From Aphanomyces cochlioides (lineage: Eukaryota > Oomycota > Saprolegniomycetes > Saprolegniales > Verrucalvaceae): a DNA stretch of 64,000 bases. Location of the stretch: NCBI GenBank assembly GCA_019828595.1, contig JAHQRK010000009.1, positions 2,711,066 through 2,775,065 on the forward strand, written 5' to 3'. The translations under genes and the position numbers were made by a program. Positions 8,541 through 20,800 of this stretch are shown in pieces. How positions within the stretch are numbered: the stretch's first letter is position 1; every line of letters starts with the position of its first letter. The notes under the pieces are model-generated. The model had not been told where the DNA came from. It worked only from the letters and a program-made list of their open reading frames with translations, and did no database searches.

Positions 8541-9665
8541 AGCCAACCCTCCGCAGTGGACTGGCGTCAAGGCGTCGAGAGAGGCAAGCGCAAGAAGACG
8601 CAACAGCAAGTGGATTCCCCCGAGCATGGCCGCTCTTGGATTTCGCCCAACATGTTTGAAGCCCTCGACGAACGTGTGTGTGTCAACCCCGAGGAACACG
8701 TTGCTCAGTTTGGCGATTACAAGATCTCAACGATTGTACCCAAGCTGGACGTCTCGGATGACCCTCCCCACCTCCCTACGTCCGGTCAATTTGTCGGCGG
8801 CACCAAGATCCAAGATGGCGTTCCCAAGCGCATAGAAATGTCTCTTGACGAAATTCTCGCCGAACTACAAGACCTCGACACCAAGACAGCCAAAGTTCCA
8901 TTGCATCTCTCAACCCAAGTCGAAGATGCAGTGACCAACAGCTCGTTCAACCTTGCCCAACTCATCAACGACGGCCGCGTCGACATGCTGTGTAGCCATC
9001 TCGAGCGTTCCCCGATTGAATTTGGCTTGCAACTGCACCGACTTTTTGATGAAGACCGTGCATGCTTTGAGTACTTTGTGAGACAACGCCTCCTCCATCG
9101 GTGGCTTCGAGCGACTTGGGGTGGAGACAAACCGTTCTCCCAGCTGTACTCATTGACGTGGGGTGTGCGTATGACCCGCGAGCACGTTCAAGCCATCTTC
9201 AGCAACATCGAGCTATTCAAGAACATCGACTTCATCGATACTACCATTGACGGCGACGAGATTTCCCTCCACCGCGGCGACCTGGAAGAAGTGTTGGCTG
9301 TGGCAGAAGTTCTCTTGGCCATTCATGCTCCAACGTACTACAACAGTGATGCTGCGATCGTGGCCTCTACCAAGTACCCGGTCACTGCACTGGCTTCTCA
9401 TTTGGGCTCCCGCTGTTTGTCGGGCGTATCGCTATCTGCCATATTGCTTGACACGAGCTTCGGCCTCTTGATTTGGAATATCATGGAAACGTTGTATGCC
9501 GGCGAAGACGAGAAGTCGCGATACGTCTTGACCACGATCCTGGAATTCCATGAGGCTGGCTCCCTGGACCCCACCTTCGACAACCAAGTGATGTTCCAAC
9601 CCGACACTCAGACACTCATGCTGGGAGATGTTGCGAACGCAACGTCTGTCGCGTTCCGTGGCTAA
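8541..9665 (+). pseudogene. ORF1 C-terminal remnant, family A (unit 2)
   Basis: Same remnant as unit 1, but the 2-nt insertion near 8580 shifts the first 10-15 codons out of the ORF1 frame. From the NMFEALDERV ATG (about 8652) to the TAA at 9663-9665 the frame is intact. Confidence 0.82.
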
Positions 9666-12600
9666 GGTGGTCGCGGCCGGTCTCTTCACCAAGTTCCCCA
9701 TACTCGAACTGACCACTGCCAACCTCAATGGGCTGAAAGACAACGGACATCTTGTGGCGCGGCGACTCCAAATTCCGACCCAAGCCGTTTTCTTTCAAGA
9801 AACCAAAATCAATAACATCAAACATCTCGAAACCTTCCAACTCCACCTCAACAACGAAGTAGGCGTTGGCAAATACAAGCTCTTCACCAACGATCTCCGC
9901 ACTGATCGCGTCGACTCACTCAACAATCGGCGCTGCGGTGTGGCATCGTATTTCCATGGATCCATGCCTGGATTCCTCGACCTGCAACACTTGACCACCC
10001 ATGACCGACCTGGAAGATACATGGTTGTTCGAACTCAGTGGGACGGCGTTCCTGTGTACTTTCACAACGTCTATGCCCCGGTTATCGCTCACTCTCGAGC
10101 ACCGTTTTTCGACGATCTGCCTCGCGACTTTGAAGACGACAGCATTCACTTTGTCGGAGGCGATTTCAACTTACCCCTGGAGGAGCATCTGGACGCGACT
10201 CGACCTCGCCAAGACCACAACGCTGGTAAGGCGGAATGCATTGCCTGGCTTTCAGCACTTGGTGTTATCGATGCGTGGAGGATGCACCACCCCAACGAGC
10301 GCGTTTACAGCGGCCCTGGTCGAAGCAACCGCCTCGACTACCTGTTTGTGGACCAAGATATCGTCGCTCAAACGTACGCACGTTCAAGCTATTCCCCAAG
10401 CAGCTTTGCAGGCGACCACATGGAACACAAAGTGGTCCTCTCCTGCGAGCAGCGAGCTCCCGACCGAAGTTACTGGCGCCTCCCCCGTGAGCTCTTAAAG
10501 AACCCTCAAGTAGTCGCAGCGATCAAGGCCGAAGCCAATCAACTTTTGGACGAGATGCGCGCAGACGACACTCAAAACTTTGGCGCAAAGTGGTACGGCT
10601 GGTTGAAGAGAATGAAGAAGCGTCTCCAAGTCAGTCATCGCCAGTACATTGACTCGATGAAGTACACACTCAACAGCCTCAAGATGAAGTGGCTTACTTC
10701 CCGCCGAGCATTCGACATGGGACTCGTTGAGACATCCATTGTTAATACCGCCCGTCAAGCCCTTGACACTGCCCGCAGCGAGTACCGACAGTTCAACCTG
10801 GATCAGCAATTCGACTTTCACGCCAACGTCAACGAGCGAGGTACCAGTCACTTTTTTCGTCGACCCAAGGGGATCAAAGTGCCGCTCTCGTCCGTGACAA
10901 TCAACGGTGCAACGTCGACTGACCCGTCTGAAGTCAAGGCTGGTTTTACGTCTCATTGGAAAAACATCATGGTCACTCCAAGAGACCAACCACCGTTGAA
11001 TCGGGCCCGTCGCCGAGCTATCATTCGAGCCATTACTCGACGTCTCACTCAAGAACAGCGCGACGCTCTGGAAAGTCCTCTCACGGCGGAAGACCTGTGC
11101 GGCGCGCTCAAGTCTATGAACCCGAACAAGTCTCCTGGTTCAGACGGCTGGCCTGCAGCTTTCTTTCAAGTCTCCCCGGACGTATTCGCCCAAATCCTGC
11201 TCAAGGTGTTCAACTACCAACTCACCCATCACGGTCACCTCCTGCTCCAACAACGCCGAAGTGCAGTGGCGCTCTTGTTCAAGGCTGGAGACAGAGGCGA
11301 CCCTGGCAACTATCGGCCGATTACTCTCATGTCGGTTGAAGTCAAGATTCTATCGCGGGCGCTGGCCTACCGTCTTGCACAAGTTGCCCCATACCTCGCT
11401 CACCCAAGCCAAGCTGGTTTTGTCCCTGGCCGTCGCTTGCACGACCACGTGATGCTGGTACAAGCATTGCAGACTTTCTGTACCAATGAAGACCACGACT
11501 ACTACGCGACGTTTCTCGACTTTTCCAAGGCATACGATATGGTTGACCAAGGCTTTCTCTTCGACGTACTCAAGGAGATGAACATCGGTCCCACATTTGT
11601 GTCTTGGGTTCAGTTGCTTTACAATACGCCTCTGGTCCAGATCATTTTCAACGACGGTCTTGGCCCTACCATACGGCCTACCCGCGGAGTCAAGCAAGGT
11701 TGCCCCCTATCGTGCATGCTCTTCGTACTTTACCTCGAGCCACTCGGCGAAATGCTACGCGGATCTCCTGATTTTGGTATTCCCCTTCCAAATGGAGACT
11801 CACTGACGAGCATCTACTTTGCCGACGACACGACTCTACTCTCGTCATCCCTCCAAGCGGCGGTCGAGCAAATGGCAATTGTCGAAGACTTTTGCTCTGT
11901 GTCTGGAGCTCGTCTCAACGTTGCCAAGTGCATGACTTTGGCGCTCAACAACAATCTCGATATCGAAGACATCGACGATGGTGGCCTCTTGAACGTCTTG
12001 CCGAGCGAGAAGCCAGTGAAATACCTTGGTATTCTCTTTGGCCACCGACTGCCGCGCGATTTTCAAGTCCAGCAACTGAACGACAAGTTTCTGGCTGCGT
12101 TTCAAACGTGGGGAAGTCGTGCGCGAACCATCCAAGGCCGCAAACTCATCGTATCGACCATGTTGTTGTCGTTGTTATGGCATGTCACGGCTGCAGTGTA
12201 TGTGCCTCCAACGATGGTTGCCGTTTGGCAAAGAATGGTCAACAAGTACATCCTTGGTCGGAAGACGCAAATCACCGACCATCATCGCTCAACTATTTGC
12301 CGCAAGTGGCAGTTCGATCAAAAACTCGGCCTCGGTATTCCGCATGTGGCTTCGAAGCTTCGGACTCAGCGACTGCTGCGGCTCCAACTCTTGATGCAGC
12401 CCAATTCACCCAACACATTTGCCCCATGGAAGTTGCTTGTCAAGAGACAATTTTCCCGTGTCATGAACAAGCTGTATCGCGACACCCACCCGTTCGACTT
12501 TCTCACGTACTTCCCCAACCACAGCTCCAAGTGGTTGTTTTTGTGGGAGCTGCATCCTCTTTGGCACGACATTTGGCATCAATGGGCCGCCACACCTATG

Positions 12601-13782
12601 GCCAAGCGAACCGCTTCGCCACCAAGCCTCGAAGAACTTTTGAACCTCCCCGTGTGGCTGACATCCTACCCCGCTCTGCAAGTTGGTCCTGCGGGTGCTA
12701 CATCAAATGTCGTGAAGACTGCTCTGTGTCGTCGATGGTGTAGACATGCGTCTCAAAACGGTTTCCACTGCCTCAAAGACTTCTTGACACGGCAAGGGAC
12801 ATGGCCTACAAGAGCTGCGTTTATTGATCGACTGTCATCCAACAACCGTGCGGCACAAGTGACGTTACAAGCGAACGGCGCGATGGGATTTGCAGCACCC
12901 GAACGTGCTGGTCAAGTTTATAGCCACCTCACCAAGATATTCGACCAAGTCCTCCGCACGTCTGGCGTTCGAACTGGAACTGCTTTGACCGATATCGATA
13001 CAACAAGTCACCCTTTCAAGGCACTTTTCAAAGATCAATTGCTATCCTTCGAGCGTTGGCCCAAGCGACTCGTATCACGTTTGGCGCATCACGCCCCTTC
13101 GGATGGAAAACCGCACCCAGTGGCGACATCGTCCCGCGTCGAGCAACAAGATATTGCGACCTACGTGCGACTCATCCGCAAAACATGCCGTTGGCCGCCT
13201 CCCCTCCATGGCGACGTTTGGTTTCGACTGTTGTTCAACATGCTGCCTGTCAACTCGCGCTTGTTCTACTTGCAACCTCAGCAGCCAGACGTAATTTGCT
13301 GTGTCTATACCAATTGCGACGCACCGGAGAACCAACACCACGCCTTCCACACCTGCTCTCGCGTGTATCCCCTTTGGCGTTTTCACGCGACCGCTTGGCG
13401 ATGCTTCGGTGTCAATTTCGATTGGACTGCCATCACCAACATCGACCGCTTTCAAGTCAACGAACGCGGTAGCCAGCTTCAAGACATACTGTTTGTGCTC
13501 TGGGCTCTTCTGTGTGCTTCCAACCTTCACTATATTTGGACAACGCACAACGCCGCCAAGTTCGAATCGAAGGAGCCGCCTCCGCCAGAAATTTGGCAAG
13601 AAGTCAGCTTCATCCGATGGCATGCATCGATCCGCAGATGGCTTCGCCTCCAAGAAGTTGACAGCCCTCAACGAGTGGAAGCAATTTCAGCAATCAATAC
13701 TTTGCATAGACAACCTGTCTATCGCCCACTGGTAGCCAAGTACCCGACTTTGCTCGCGCTCCAACCTTCAGCCCCAAATTAA
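9628..13782 (+). CDS. ORF2: APE endonuclease-reverse transcriptase, family A (unit 2)
   Basis: Intact 1384 aa. Every motif compared (GGDFN, LDFSKAYD, FADD, CCHC) is the same as in the unit 1 protein, and I saw no amino acid difference. Near identity over 4.1 kb points to recent duplication of the unit or homogenisation by gene conversion. Confidence 0.95.
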   Translation: MLRTQRLSRSVAKVVAAGLFTKFPILELTTANLNGLKDNGHLVARRLQIPTQAVFFQETKINNIKHLETFQLHLNNEVGVGKYKLFTNDLRTDRVDSLNNRRCGVASYFHGSMPGFLDLQHLTTHDRPGRYMVVRTQWDGVPVYFHNVYAPVIAHSRAPFFDDLPRDFEDDSIHFVGGDFNLPLEEHLDATRPRQDHNAGKAECIAWLSALGVIDAWRMHHPNERVYSGPGRSNRLDYLFVDQDIVAQTYARSSYSPSSFAGDHMEHKVVLSCEQRAPDRSYWRLPRELLKNPQVVAAIKAEANQLLDEMRADDTQNFGAKWYGWLKRMKKRLQVSHRQYIDSMKYTLNSLKMKWLTSRRAFDMGLVETSIVNTARQALDTARSEYRQFNLDQQFDFHANVNERGTSHFFRRPKGIKVPLSSVTINGATSTDPSEVKAGFTSHWKNIMVTPRDQPPLNRARRRAIIRAITRRLTQEQRDALESPLTAEDLCGALKSMNPNKSPGSDGWPAAFFQVSPDVFAQILLKVFNYQLTHHGHLLLQQRRSAVALLFKAGDRGDPGNYRPITLMSVEVKILSRALAYRLAQVAPYLAHPSQAGFVPGRRLHDHVMLVQALQTFCTNEDHDYYATFLDFSKAYDMVDQGFLFDVLKEMNIGPTFVSWVQLLYNTPLVQIIFNDGLGPTIRPTRGVKQGCPLSCMLFVLYLEPLGEMLRGSPDFGIPLPNGDSLTSIYFADDTTLLSSSLQAAVEQMAIVEDFCSVSGARLNVAKCMTLALNNNLDIEDIDDGGLLNVLPSEKPVKYLGILFGHRLPRDFQVQQLNDKFLAAFQTWGSRARTIQGRKLIVSTMLLSLLWHVTAAVYVPPTMVAVWQRMVNKYILGRKTQITDHHRSTICRKWQFDQKLGLGIPHVASKLRTQRLLRLQLLMQPNSPNTFAPWKLLVKRQFSRVMNKLYRDTHPFDFLTYFPNHSSKWLFLWELHPLWHDIWHQWAATPMAKRTASPPSLEELLNLPVWLTSYPALQVGPAGATSNVVKTALCRRWCRHASQNGFHCLKDFLTRQGTWPTRAAFIDRLSSNNRAAQVTLQANGAMGFAAPERAGQVYSHLTKIFDQVLRTSGVRTGTALTDIDTTSHPFKALFKDQLLSFERWPKRLVSRLAHHAPSDGKPHPVATSSRVEQQDIATYVRLIRKTCRWPPPLHGDVWFRLLFNMLPVNSRLFYLQPQQPDVICCVYTNCDAPENQHHAFHTCSRVYPLWRFHATAWRCFGVNFDWTAITNIDRFQVNERGSQLQDILFVLWALLCASNLHYIWTTHNAAKFESKEPPPPEIWQEVSFIRWHASIRRWLRLQEVDSPQRVEAISAINTLHRQPVYRPLVAKYPTLLALQPSAPN

Positions 13783-13939
13783 CAAGCCCCAAGTATTTAT
13801 TCAACAAGTCAAAAATCGCTGTACTCCAAAGCCCAAAGTAGAAAATCTGCTGAAGCATTTGGAAGTGGGATGAGCCGTTAGTAGGCAATATTAGTATTAG
13901 TAGATATTGAAAGTCTATTAATATACCTCCCCATTGCAG

Positions 13940-13954
13940 TGAGCTATACGACCT
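13940..13954. repeat. Target-site duplication between A and C (unit 2)
   Basis: TGAGCTATACGACCT; the C element follows at CCCTGAAGAC. Confidence 0.92.
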
Positions 13955-15644
13955 CCCTGAAGACTCGGTCGCCAAGTGGCAGTCCATGGTGTACAAGTTC
14001 ATCTTGACAAGAAAGCGACACAAGGAAGACAAGCACATGTCCTTGATCAACTCTGGCGTGGCGTATCATCCCAGCCTGGGTCTCAGGATTCCGCATATTG
14101 CGTCAAGAATTCGTGCTCAACGTGTTCAGCGACTTCAATTCCTTGTTCAGACCGACAACGAAGAACCATCGTTATGGTCTGTTCTCCCGAAGCAGCTCTT
14201 TCGAAGGTGCATGGAGCCGTTCGCAAGATACTCGTCGTGGGACTGCCTCATGTATCATCCCAACCACAACACAAATCACATGCGACTTGAAGTACTCCCT
14301 TTGTTGTGGCGGAAAATCTGGGCCAACTGGCATCGTATCCCCCTTACGCGCAAATGTCCTGAAACGCCGACACAATCTCAGCTCCCTACCATGTCTGTTT
14401 GGCTGCAAATTCATCCGCTGTTTTTGGTTCCTGGTTCCAATGGACCAACCTCGCTTGCTGTCGCCCTCAAACATCATCGTCCCTTCTACAAGTTCCTCGC
14501 CCAAGAAGGCTTGCATTGCTTGGACGATTTCGTCACCACACAACGCGTGTGGCCCTCCTATGAAGAATTCAAGTTGCAAATGGAGCCTTACGTTTGGCGG
14601 TTCCCTGGCGATGATTTTCCACGCGTGTTTCGCCATTTGTACTCCCTGCTTTCACTCATTGCGACCACTGTATGGCAAGTACTGGGTATCCCTCTCGTGG
14701 AAGCTGTGCCTCCCAATCATGAAGTTCAAATCCCCGTCGGACAAGTTTGGAAGAATGTCTTTGTTCCTTTTCAACAATGGCCGCGCAAGTACATCCGATC
14801 GATTTGCTTTTGCGCGCCACTACTCACCAAACAGCACCCCTTGTCGAGCGATTCAAGAAACAATGATTTGGCGATCAAGAAATACATGAACAAGACTGTG
14901 AAACCTTTGATGCGATATCCAACTCCTGTTCAAGCCGATGTGTGGTGGCGAATCTTGTTTCGGATGCTACCCGTCAACTCTCGCTTCTTTTTCCTTCAAG
15001 ACACCAACCCTAGCATTATCGAATGCTCCTTTCCTGGTTGCTCAGCCGTCGAAACGATACAACACATCCTGTTCGACTGCAAGTTTGTCAAGCCTGTGTG
15101 GAATTGGCATCAAGCAGCGTGGCGGCCGTTTGGTATTCCATTTACATGGAATACGATTATCAACCTCGACGAATTCGCGGTTTCTGAAGAATGGGTGTCT
15201 CATTTTTCAGTGATTCGTCGTTTGTGGGTCCTTCTCGTTTCATCTTTGCTACGGGACTTTTGGATTCATCGCAATCGAACCAAGTTTGAAGGCAAAACAG
15301 TGCCATACATCCATGCGGTCAAGGAAGTATCTCTTGTTTCGTGGACCGCAAATATCAGACGAATGCTCCGTGATCCTACAATGGACAGTGATGAAGCAAT
15401 GCAAGTCTCCGAGATAGTCGAAAAACTCAAGTCTCATACCAACTACACTTGGTTTTGGGAGAAGAACTTGCGAGCGACACTTGTGTAAAGAAGTCTCAAG
15501 ATTTCAAGACAATGCAAGAGCTCAATCGAACTCACGCAACGATTCAAGTGGCTTTCGAGTAGAACTTAGTAGTCCTTGTTCCCCATTGGGTCGTCTAGGC
15601 AAATATTTATAGGGGTTAAAGGTCAAATATACCCCGATTGTCAT
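13955..15644 (+). mobile_element. Family C, 5'-truncated (unit 2)
   Basis: Same truncation and 3' end as the unit 1 copy, and the same H variant (PYIHAV). Confidence 0.9.
13956..15488 (+). pseudogene. Family C ORF2 C-terminal fragment (unit 2)
   Basis: Open throughout; first ATG at 13986 (500 aa). Carries the CCHC motif and C-terminal block only, without RT or endonuclease. Confidence 0.85.
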
Positions 15645-15659
15645 TGAGCTATACGACCT
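15645..15659. repeat. Target-site duplication at the C/spacer edge (unit 2)
   Basis: TGAGCTATACGACCT, then spacer ATTATACTT. Confidence 0.9.
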
Positions 15660-16656
15660 ATTATACTTATTCCCATACACACCACATCACACAACACACG
15701 TTCTCAAACACATTGACACACACACTTTTTTTCCACACACAAAAGAAACCTACAACATATCCCACACACCATCCACTCTCCCAACAAAACAAAACCTACG
15801 CAATTCAATTTGGCATCCGCTCGTCGTCAGCCCTCGACAGTCCCAAGCTTCATTCCTCGTGTCCTCTGTCCATATCCTTTTACACGCATACTATTTAATT
15901 ATAAACGTTATTATTAGCAGAGAGTTTTGACCTACATTTTCGTCTTTAAAGTCATGTTTCTCAAACGCTATAATGTTTTCCAAGTTATTTCTTATTGCAT
16001 GCAAATCCTCATGAAATTCATATTCGGCGGGTCAAATTTCTTATCAAAACTCAAATACTTTGCTTCAGTATGGAGAAAAGTTCATCGTCGTTGTCGACCA
16101 CTGTCAAGTGGCTCATTCATATAACGCCAACAAGCCAGGACAGAGCTTTGTGAAGGCAAAGCTACACGATCTTGAAAAGATTGTCGATCCCATTCGAGAT
16201 GCTTCGTTTTGTTTATCCGTGTAGATTCCTATTTACATGTATTTTGGATGCATGCCTTGGCTGCCACGTTGAGGTGATTCAAATGAAATTCACAGACTCA
16301 GAGATCATTGCAAACGATTGCATGACTACATCAAGACATGTCGGCGTATCTCGATGTGTCAACCATCGTAAACACACGAGCGTTTGGAGCAAGCCTCGCG
16401 AAGAGACTCAACAGAACAAAAACAAGACTGCATTTGTCTTGTCAAGAGTATAGATGGACACTGCAGATGGACCACAGTCCGTGAAAGAGAGATTCAAGGA
16501 ATGTCTTATCCATATGTGCGTAGAGGTGAGCACATCTTTTCGTGCTGGACGTGGCATGAGGTGACTAGTAAGAGCTGAGAAGAATACAGGAGGAATCCTA
16601 AGGAAAGGCAAGAATGTTGGGAGGAGAGGACGAAATCGGAGAAAAGGGAAAAACGT
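15660..16656. repeat. tRNA-Ile spacer (unit 2 to 3)
   Basis: 997 bp, one base shorter than the previous spacer (AAAAGGGAAAAACG before the tRNA). CA-rich start and interrupted coding-like runs as in the first complete copy; no gene called. Confidence 0.75.
16649..16653 (-). terminator. Pol III T5 terminator of tRNA-Ile copy 3
   Basis: Five T on the minus strand, 3 nt past the tRNA 3' end. Confidence 0.85.
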
Positions 16657-16729
16657 TGGTCATACTGGGGCTCGAACCCAGGACCCTGGCGTTATTAGCA
16701 CCATGCTCTACCGACTGAGCTATACGACC
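16657..16729 (-). tRNA. tRNA-Ile(AAT), copy 3
   Basis: 73 nt identical to the other copies, with cloverleaf and internal promoter boxes intact. Confidence 0.96.
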
Positions 16730-16730
16730 T

Positions 16731-17853
16731 AGCCAACCCTCCGCAGTGGACTGGCGTCAAGGCGTCGAGAGGCAAGCGCAAGAAGACGCAACAGCAAGTG
16801 GATTCCCCCGAGCATGGCCGCTCTTGGATTTCGCCCAACATGTTTGAAGCCCTCGACGAACGTGTGTGTGTCAACCCCGAGGAACACGTTGCTCAGTTTG
16901 GCGATTACAAGATCTCAACGATTGTACCCAAGCTGGACGTCTCGGATGACCCTCCCCACCTCCCTACGTCCGGTCAATTTGTCGGCGGCACCAAGATCCA
17001 AGATGGCGTTCCCAAGCGCATAGAAATGTCTCTTGACGAAATTCTCGCCGAACTACAAGACCTCGACACCAAGACAGCCAAAGTTCCATTGCATCTCTCA
17101 ACCCAAGTCGAAGATGCAGTGACCAACAGCTCGTTCAACCTTGCCCAACTCATCAACGACGGCCGCGTCGACATGCTGTGTAGCCATCTCGAGCGTTCCC
17201 CGATTGAATTTGGCTTGCAACTGCACCGACTTTTTGATGAAGACCGTGCATGCTTTGAGTACTTTGTGAGACAACGCCTCCTCCATCGGTGGCTTCGAGC
17301 GACTTGGGGTGGAGACAAACCGTTCTCCCAGCTGTACTCATTGACGTGGGGTGTGCGTATGACCCGCGAGCACGTTCAAGCCATCTTCAGCAACATCGAG
17401 CTATTCAAGAACATCGACTTCATCGATACTACCATTGACGGCGACGAGATTTCCCTCCACCGCGGCGACCTGGAAGAAGTGTTGGCTGTGGCAGAAGTTC
17501 TCTTGGCCATTCATGCTCCAACGTACTACAACAGTGATGCTGCGATCGTGGCCTCTACCAAGTACCCGGTCACTGCACTGGCTTCTCATTTGGGCTCCCG
17601 CTGTTTGTCGGGCGTATCGCTATCTGCCATATTGCTTGACACGAGCTTCGGCCTCTTGATTTGGAATATCATGGAAACGTTGTATGCCGGCGAAGACGAG
17701 AAGTCGCGATACGTCTTGACCACGATCCTGGAATTCCATGAGGCTGGCTCCCTGGACCCCACCTTCGACAACCAAGTGATGTTCCAACCCGACACTCAGA
17801 CACTCATGCTGGGAGATGTTGCGAACGCAACGTCTGTCGCGTTCCGTGGCTAA
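16731..17853 (+). pseudogene. ORF1 C-terminal remnant, family A (unit 3)
   Basis: Open remnant as in unit 1, without the unit 2 insertion. It ends with TAA at 17851-17853. Confidence 0.83.
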
Positions 17854-20800
17854 GGTGGTCGCGGCCGGTCTCTTCACCAAGTTCCCCATACTCGAACTGA
17901 CCACTGCCAACCTCAATGGGCTGAAAGACAACGGACATCTTGTGGCGCGGCGACTCCAAATTCCGACCCAAGCCGTTTTCTTTCAAGAAACCAAAATCAA
18001 TAACATCAAACATCTCGAAACCTTCCAACTCCACCTCAACAACGAAGTAGGCGTTGGCAAATACAAGCTCTTCACCAACGATCTCCGCACTGATCGCGTC
18101 GACTCACTCAACAATCGGCGCTGCGGTGTGGCATCGTATTTCCATGGATCCATGCCTGGATTCCTCGACCTGCAACACTTGACCACCCATGACCGACCTG
18201 GAAGATACATGGTTGTTCGAACTCAGTGGGACGGCGTTCCTGTGTACTTTCACAACGTCTATGCCCCGGTTATCGCTCACTCTCGAGCACCGTTTTTCGA
18301 CGATCTGCCTCGCGACTTTGAAGACGACAGCATTCACTTTGTCGGAGGCGATTTCAACTTACCCCTGGAGGAGCATCTGGACGCGACTCGACCTCGCCAA
18401 GACCACAACGCTGGTAAGGCGGAATGCATTGCCTGGCTTTCAGCACTTGGTGTTATCGATGCGTGGAGGATGCACCACCCCAACGAGCGCGTTTACAGCG
18501 GCCCTGGTCGAAGCAACCGCCTCGACTACCTGTTTGTGGACCAAGATATCGTCGCTCAAACGTACGCACGTTCAACTATTCCCCAAGCAGCTTTGCAGGC
18601 GACCACATGGAACACAAAGTGGTCCTCTCCTGCGAGCAGCGAGCTCCCGACCGAAGTTACTGGCGCCTCCCCCGTGAGCTCTTAAAGAACCCTCAAGTAG
18701 TCGCAGCGATCAAGGCCGAAGCCAATCAACTTTTGGACGAGATGCGCGCAGACGACACTCAAAACTTTGGCGCAAAGTGGTACGGCTGGTTGAAGAGAAT
18801 GAAGAAGCGTCTCCAAGTCAGTCATCGCCAGTACATTGACTCGATGAAGTACACACTCAACAGCCTCAAGATGAAGTGGCTTACTTCCCGCCGAGCATTC
18901 GACATGGGACTCGTTGAGACATCCATTGTTAATACCGCCCGTCAAGCCCTTGACACTGCCCGCAGCGAGTACCGACAGTTCAACCTGGATCAGCAATTCG
19001 ACTTTCACGCCAACGTCAACGAGCGAGGTACCAGTCACTTTTTTCGTCGACCCAAGGGGATCAAAGTGCCGCTCTGTCCGTGACAATCAACGGTGCAACG
19101 TCGACTGACCCGTCTGAAGTCAAGGCTGGTTTTACGTCTCATTGGAAAAACATCATGGTCACTCCAAGAGACCAACCACCGTTGAATCGGGCCCGTCGCC
19201 GAGCTATCATTCGAGCCATTACTCGACGTCTCACTCAAGAACAGCGCGACGCTCTGGAAAGTCCTCTCACGGCGGAAGACCTGTGCGGCGCGCTCAAGTC
19301 TATGAACCCGAACAAGTCTCCTGGTTCAGACGGCTGGCCTGCAGCTTTCTTTCAAGTCTCCCCGGACGTATTCGCCCAAATCCTGCTCAAGGTGTTCAAC
19401 TACCAACTCACCCATCACGGTCACCTCCTGCTCCAACAACGCCGAAGTGCAGTGGCGCTCTTGTTCAAGGCTGGAGACAGAGGCGACCCTGGCAACTATC
19501 GGCCGATTACTCTCATGTCGGTTGAAGTCAAGATTCTATCGCGGGCGCTGGCCTACCGTCTTGCACAAGTTGCCCCATACCTCGCTCACCCAAGCCAAGC
19601 TGGTTTTGTCCCTGGCCGTCGCTTGCACGACCACGTGATGCTGGTACAAGCATTGCAGACTTTCTGTACCAATGAAGACCACGACTACTACGCGACGTTT
19701 CTCGACTTTTCCAAGGCATACGATATGGTTGACCAAGGCTTTCTCTTCGACGTACTCAAGGAGATGAACATCGGTCCCACATTTGTGTCTTGGGTTCAGT
19801 TGCTTTACAATACGCCTCTGGTCCAGATCATTTTCAACGACGGTCTTGGCCCTACCATACGGCCTACCCGCGGAGTCAAGCAAGGTTGCCCCCTATCGTG
19901 CATGCTCTTCGTACTTTACCTCGAGCCACTCGGCGAAATGCTACGCGGATCTCCTGATTTTGGTATTCCCCTTCCAAATGGAGACTCACTGACGAGCATC
20001 TACTTTGCCGACGACACGACTCTACTCTCGTCATCCCTCCAAGCGGCGGTCGAGCAAATGGCAATTGTCGAAGACTTTTGCTCTGTGTCTGGAGCTCGTC
20101 TCAACGTTGCCAAGTGCATGACTTTGGCGCTCAACAACAATCTCGATATCGAAGACATCGACGATGGTGGCCTCTTGAACGTCTTGCCGAGCGAGAAGCC
20201 AGTGAAATACCTTGGTATTCTCTTTGGCCACCGACTGCCGCGCGATTTTCAAGTCCAGCAACTGAACGACAAGTTTCTGGCTGCGTTTCAAACGTGGGGA
20301 AGTCGTGCGCGAACCATCCAAGGCCGCAAACTCATCGTATCGACCATGTTGTTGTCGTTGTTATGGCATGTCACGGCTGCAGTGTATGTGCCTCCAACGA
20401 TGGTTGCCGTTTGGCAAAGAATGGTCAACAAGTACATCCTTGGTCGGAAGACGCAAATCACCGACCATCATCGCTCAACTATTTGCCGCAAGTGGCAGTT
20501 CGATCAAAAACTCGGCCTCGGTATTCCGCATGTGGCTTCGAAGCTTCGGACTCAGCGACTGCTGCGGCTCCAACTCTTGATGCAGCCCAATTCACCCAAC
20601 ACATTTGCCCCATGGAAGTTGCTTGTCAAGAGACAATTTTCCCGTGTCATGAACAAGCTGTATCGCGACACCCACCCGTTCGACTTTCTCACGTACTTCC
20701 CCAACCACAGCTCCAAGTGGTTGTTTTTGTGGGAGCTGCATCCTCTTTGGCACGACATTTGGCATCAATGGGCCGCCACACCTATGGCCAAGCGAACCGC

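Larger units (their letters stand above)
8541..13939 (+). mobile_element. Family A, 5'-truncated (unit 2)
   Basis: Same truncation point and 3' end as the unit 1 copy, differing by an AG insertion (GTCGAGAGAGGCAAG) near 8577-8582. Flanked by duplications at 8526-8540 and 13940-13954. Confidence 0.93.
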